Shown one piece after another: positions 4,425 through 6,660 of a DNA stretch of 6,660 nt. The DNA lies in the NCBI GenBank assembly GCA_963627215.1, contig CAVGAH010000110.1:1-6660 (forward strand), read 5' to 3'. Source of the stretch: CAKQOE01 sp963627215. Lineage in GTDB: Bacteria; Bacillota; Clostridia; Peptostreptococcales; Anaerovoracaceae. A program made the position numbers and the translations under genes. The notes beneath the pieces were generated by a model. The model was not told the DNA's origin and made no database searches. It worked only from the letters and a program-made list of their open reading frames with translations. Position 1 is the stretch's first letter; the number at the start of each line of letters is the position of its first letter.

Positions 4425-6660
4425 TTATTGATTGAGTTTTTTCAAAAGTGACGTTCTGTTGCTCACGCCGAGTCGCGCGTATATGTTGGAAAGGCTCTTT
4501 TTTACCGTGATCTCCGCGAGATTCAGTTCCCTTGCTATTTCAATATTCGTCTTGCCGTCGGCAACCAGAAGCGCTATCTCTCGCTCACGCTTGGTGAGCA
4601 GATCGAGCGGCGATGAATCCTCTTCACGGACTATTACGTTCAGCGTTTTTTCATATTTCTTGTACAGAGCTTTGCAGTTTTCTATAAATTCCTGCTGCTG
4701 CGGCGCATAGTCTGTCTTTTTCCAGACATTTGCCAGTTCCTTGCCGTTTACCACGAAAGGTGTCACTAAACCGTCAAGATAAGCTGCTTCCACTGCGTCT
4801 CTGAGATGCTCCGCCGCCTCGGCTTTCATATCCAGCCTGTCGCATGATATCGCTGCGTATATTTCCAGGTAAATAATAGATATCAGATTCTGATATGATC
4901 TGGCGTCCTGCATCATTATGCCGTATGAACCCATATACTTGGTATAAGCTTCACGGTCAAGGCATATCCGACCGTATACGATAGCATAAAATGGCTTGAG
5001 CGGCGTATATATATGCATGTCTGCCGGGTTGCCGTCTATTATCCACTGCTCGACCAGCCTTAGCTGGTTGTAATACGAGTACATAAACGCTATGCACAGG
5101 TCAGCCGTCTGCTTGTAAAGCTCATGACCGCTGTTGTCGGCTATCATTCGTATCTGCTTAAAAAGCTCAAAACCCTTGTCAGGATTGCCTTTATACATCA
5201 CTACCCGTGTACGCAGGAAGAGTGCGCTTATCTGCATGCCGATGTGATTATACTTGCGCGCTACATTGTATGCCTTGTATGACAAGATCTCAGCTTTATC
5301 ATTGTGCTCTCTGTACATTTCGACCTCGCCCTCGAGCAGATACTCAAAACCGCGGCTGTTGTTGCCAGTCAGCTTGTAATACAGATCCCTCGATTCATAC
5401 ATTCTCTTTACGAGATCGTCAAGCCCGCCTCTTTCCTTAAAGAACATAAATAATACTGACGGCGATCCGAACGCTGTCGGTTCTCCCGGACTGATTATCG
5501 CAGACGGCCTCTTCAGCAGCTTCGCCGCATTCTGACAGTGCTGGTTCATCTTGTTTACATCATTATATGCGAGGAAGAATCTCAGCATTTCCAGTTCTCC
5601 GGTGAGTTCATCGTGCTCCTTGAACGAAAGATTGCTGTTTTCTATATAATCTTCTATCTCGTGCATTACCTGATCAAGCAGTTCAGGTTCATCCATCAGG
5701 AAGAACTGTTTTGCGAATATCATATTTGCTATCGGATGCGCCCGGCGCATATCAGGTGAACATGCATTAAACGCATTAAGCATTCCTGACCTGTTAAGCT
5801 CAGACATTCCTTCACCCTTGTCGCGTTCGAACGATTTCAGCATATCCTCAAAGTTTCCGCTCTTGTAATAGCATAGTGTTGCCTGGAAAAATCTTCCGTT
5901 AAGATAATACCAGTCTGCGGCATGTCTGTAGACTTCTTTTCTGTATCTTATGTCCTTTTGCGAAAGTCTGAACTGAAGATACTCAGCAAAAAATTTCTGT
6001 ATACGGTAATTTCTATATTTTTCGTCAAATTTTACAAATTCATTTGCATCTACAAGCTCATTAAGCAGGTCTACCGGGTCATCCTTTCGGCGCACAAATC
6101 GAGCCTGTTCCTTTGTAAATTTATCAAATATACAGACTCTCAGCAGAAAGTCTATCTTATCATCGTCAAAATGATTGTAAAGCGAATTTTCAAACAAGTG
6201 AAATATCGTCGGCGGTACAGAAAGGTCGTTATCATTTACGAATGACTGCATAGCCATACTAATCGCTGTTATCCAGCCTTCTGTTTTAAGATACAGGCGC
6301 CTGTTCTGCGTTATTGATATAGGTGCATTGCACTCATCAAAAAACTCCTTGCATTCATTTTCTGTAAGCGTAAAATCACGATCATTGAATGCAAGCAGAA
6401 GCTTCTTTATTATCAGCTCATCGCGGTTATTTTTAAACTTGTCTCTCCCTATAAGCACTATGTGCAGCTTTGGATTACATTCACGGGCTATTATCTCAAA
6501 CAGCAGATTCAGTTCGTCAGTCATTGCCTTGTAATAGTCATCTATGATCCAGTATACGTCTTCTTTCAGATCGATGTTTCCTATTATTCCGGCTACATTT
6601 ACCGCTCCTACCGATGTTTCAGGATATCCTGCGTCAGAAACCCTTTGCGCACTTTCCTGA
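4425..6660 (-). CDS. MalT-like STAND ATPase / LuxR-type transcription activator (N-terminus outside window)
   Basis: A large cytoplasmic activator; the frame is open to the right edge, so 744 residues are visible and roughly the first 100-150, with the P-loop, are missing. In visible numbering: Walker B WIIDDYY (37-43); HIVLIGR ending at R72, the usual STAND strand and arginine; TEGW (126-129); a winged-helix-like segment (about 170-230) ending FFAEYLQFRL; a long TPR-like helical region (about 235-675); and a LuxR helix-turn-helix (685-744) with LTKREREIALLVADGKTN, ITVKKSLSNIYARLGV and a final SLLKKLNQ. In the MalT family, inducer and ATP drive oligomerisation on DNA. An ATG at 6522-6524 is not the start, because Walker B lies before it. 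It is the first of the colinear genes and probably controls the two transporters. Confidence 0.9.
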   Translation of the reverse strand, partial: QESAQRVSDAGYPETSVGAVNVAGIIGNIDLKEDVYWIIDDYYKAMTDELNLLFEIIARECNPKLHIVLIGRDKFKNNRDELIIKKLLLAFNDRDFTLTENECKEFFDECNAPISITQNRRLYLKTEGWITAISMAMQSFVNDNDLSVPPTIFHLFENSLYNHFDDDKIDFLLRVCIFDKFTKEQARFVRRKDDPVDLLNELVDANEFVKFDEKYRNYRIQKFFAEYLQFRLSQKDIRYRKEVYRHAADWYYLNGRFFQATLCYYKSGNFEDMLKSFERDKGEGMSELNRSGMLNAFNACSPDMRRAHPIANMIFAKQFFLMDEPELLDQVMHEIEDYIENSNLSFKEHDELTGELEMLRFFLAYNDVNKMNQHCQNAAKLLKRPSAIISPGEPTAFGSPSVLFMFFKERGGLDDLVKRMYESRDLYYKLTGNNSRGFEYLLEGEVEMYREHNDKAEILSYKAYNVARKYNHIGMQISALFLRTRVVMYKGNPDKGFELFKQIRMIADNSGHELYKQTADLCIAFMYSYYNQLRLVEQWIIDGNPADMHIYTPLKPFYAIVYGRICLDREAYTKYMGSYGIMMQDARSYQNLISIIYLEIYAAISCDRLDMKAEAAEHLRDAVEAAYLDGLVTPFVVNGKELANVWKKTDYAPQQQEFIENCKALYKKYEKTLNVIVREEDSSPLDLLTKREREIALLVADGKTNIEIARELNLAEITVKKSLSNIYARLGVSNRTSLLKKLNQ

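Noticed and set aside
6522..6524. ATG as the start of the LuxR-type regulator
   Set aside because: The frame continues upstream without a stop to the window edge and carries the Walker B motif before this ATG.
1..6660. tRNA, rRNA, CRISPR array, insertion sequence or phage genes
   Set aside because: No cloverleaf-like block, spaced short repeat array, transposase motif or terminal inverted repeat with target duplication was seen on either strand.

Overview
The window looks like chromosomal DNA of a low-to-moderate GC anaerobic Firmicute, probably a gut-type clostridium. This rests on strong AGGAGG-type ribosome sites, A/T-rich spacers around moderate-GC genes, a Clostridia-like stand-alone HisE, and OFA-family transporters beside a MalT/LuxR-type regulator. 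Genus and species cannot be read from the sequence.

Every convincing gene is on the minus strand, so the order of reading runs from the right edge to the left. (1) 6660-4425 is the C-terminal 744 residues of a large STAND/LuxR (MalT-like) transcription activator, whose start lies beyond the right edge. A GC-rich hairpin terminator at 4358-4389 follows it. (2) 4424-3814 is a long spacer holding a GC-rich hairpin island, two A/T-rich inverted repeats, a promoter and a leader of about 200 nt with a 24-codon ORF. (3) 3813-2587 is a 408-aa OFA-family major facilitator transporter, ended by a long-stem terminator. (4) 2586-2171 holds a second promoter and another leader of about 200 nt with a 6-codon ORF behind a strong ribosome site. 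(5) 2170-929 is a 413-aa paralogue of the first transporter. (6) 928-546 holds a hairpin-rich, relatively GC-rich patch, a terminator and the hisE promoter. (7) 545-207 is hisE (phosphoribosyl-ATP diphosphatase, histidine biosynthesis). (8) 206-1 holds a 37-nt imperfect direct repeat, a palindrome, a doubtful 38-codon ORF and a probable terminator for a plus-strand gene outside the window.

The likely functional unit is the regulator plus the two transporters: an inducer-sensing, ATP-dependent activator controlling uptake or exchange of a small organic anion. The transporters look like a tandem duplication that included the promoter-proximal leader. Both have separate promoters, leaders of nearly equal length with a short ORF just after the predicted start site, and a shared hairpin/ribosome-site block before the gene. 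Both also carry Phe where I expect the substrate-binding Lys of the oxalate transporter OxlT, so oxalate should not be assumed as substrate. hisE is separated by a terminator and its own promoter and is probably unrelated in function. All identifications come from reading motifs by eye.
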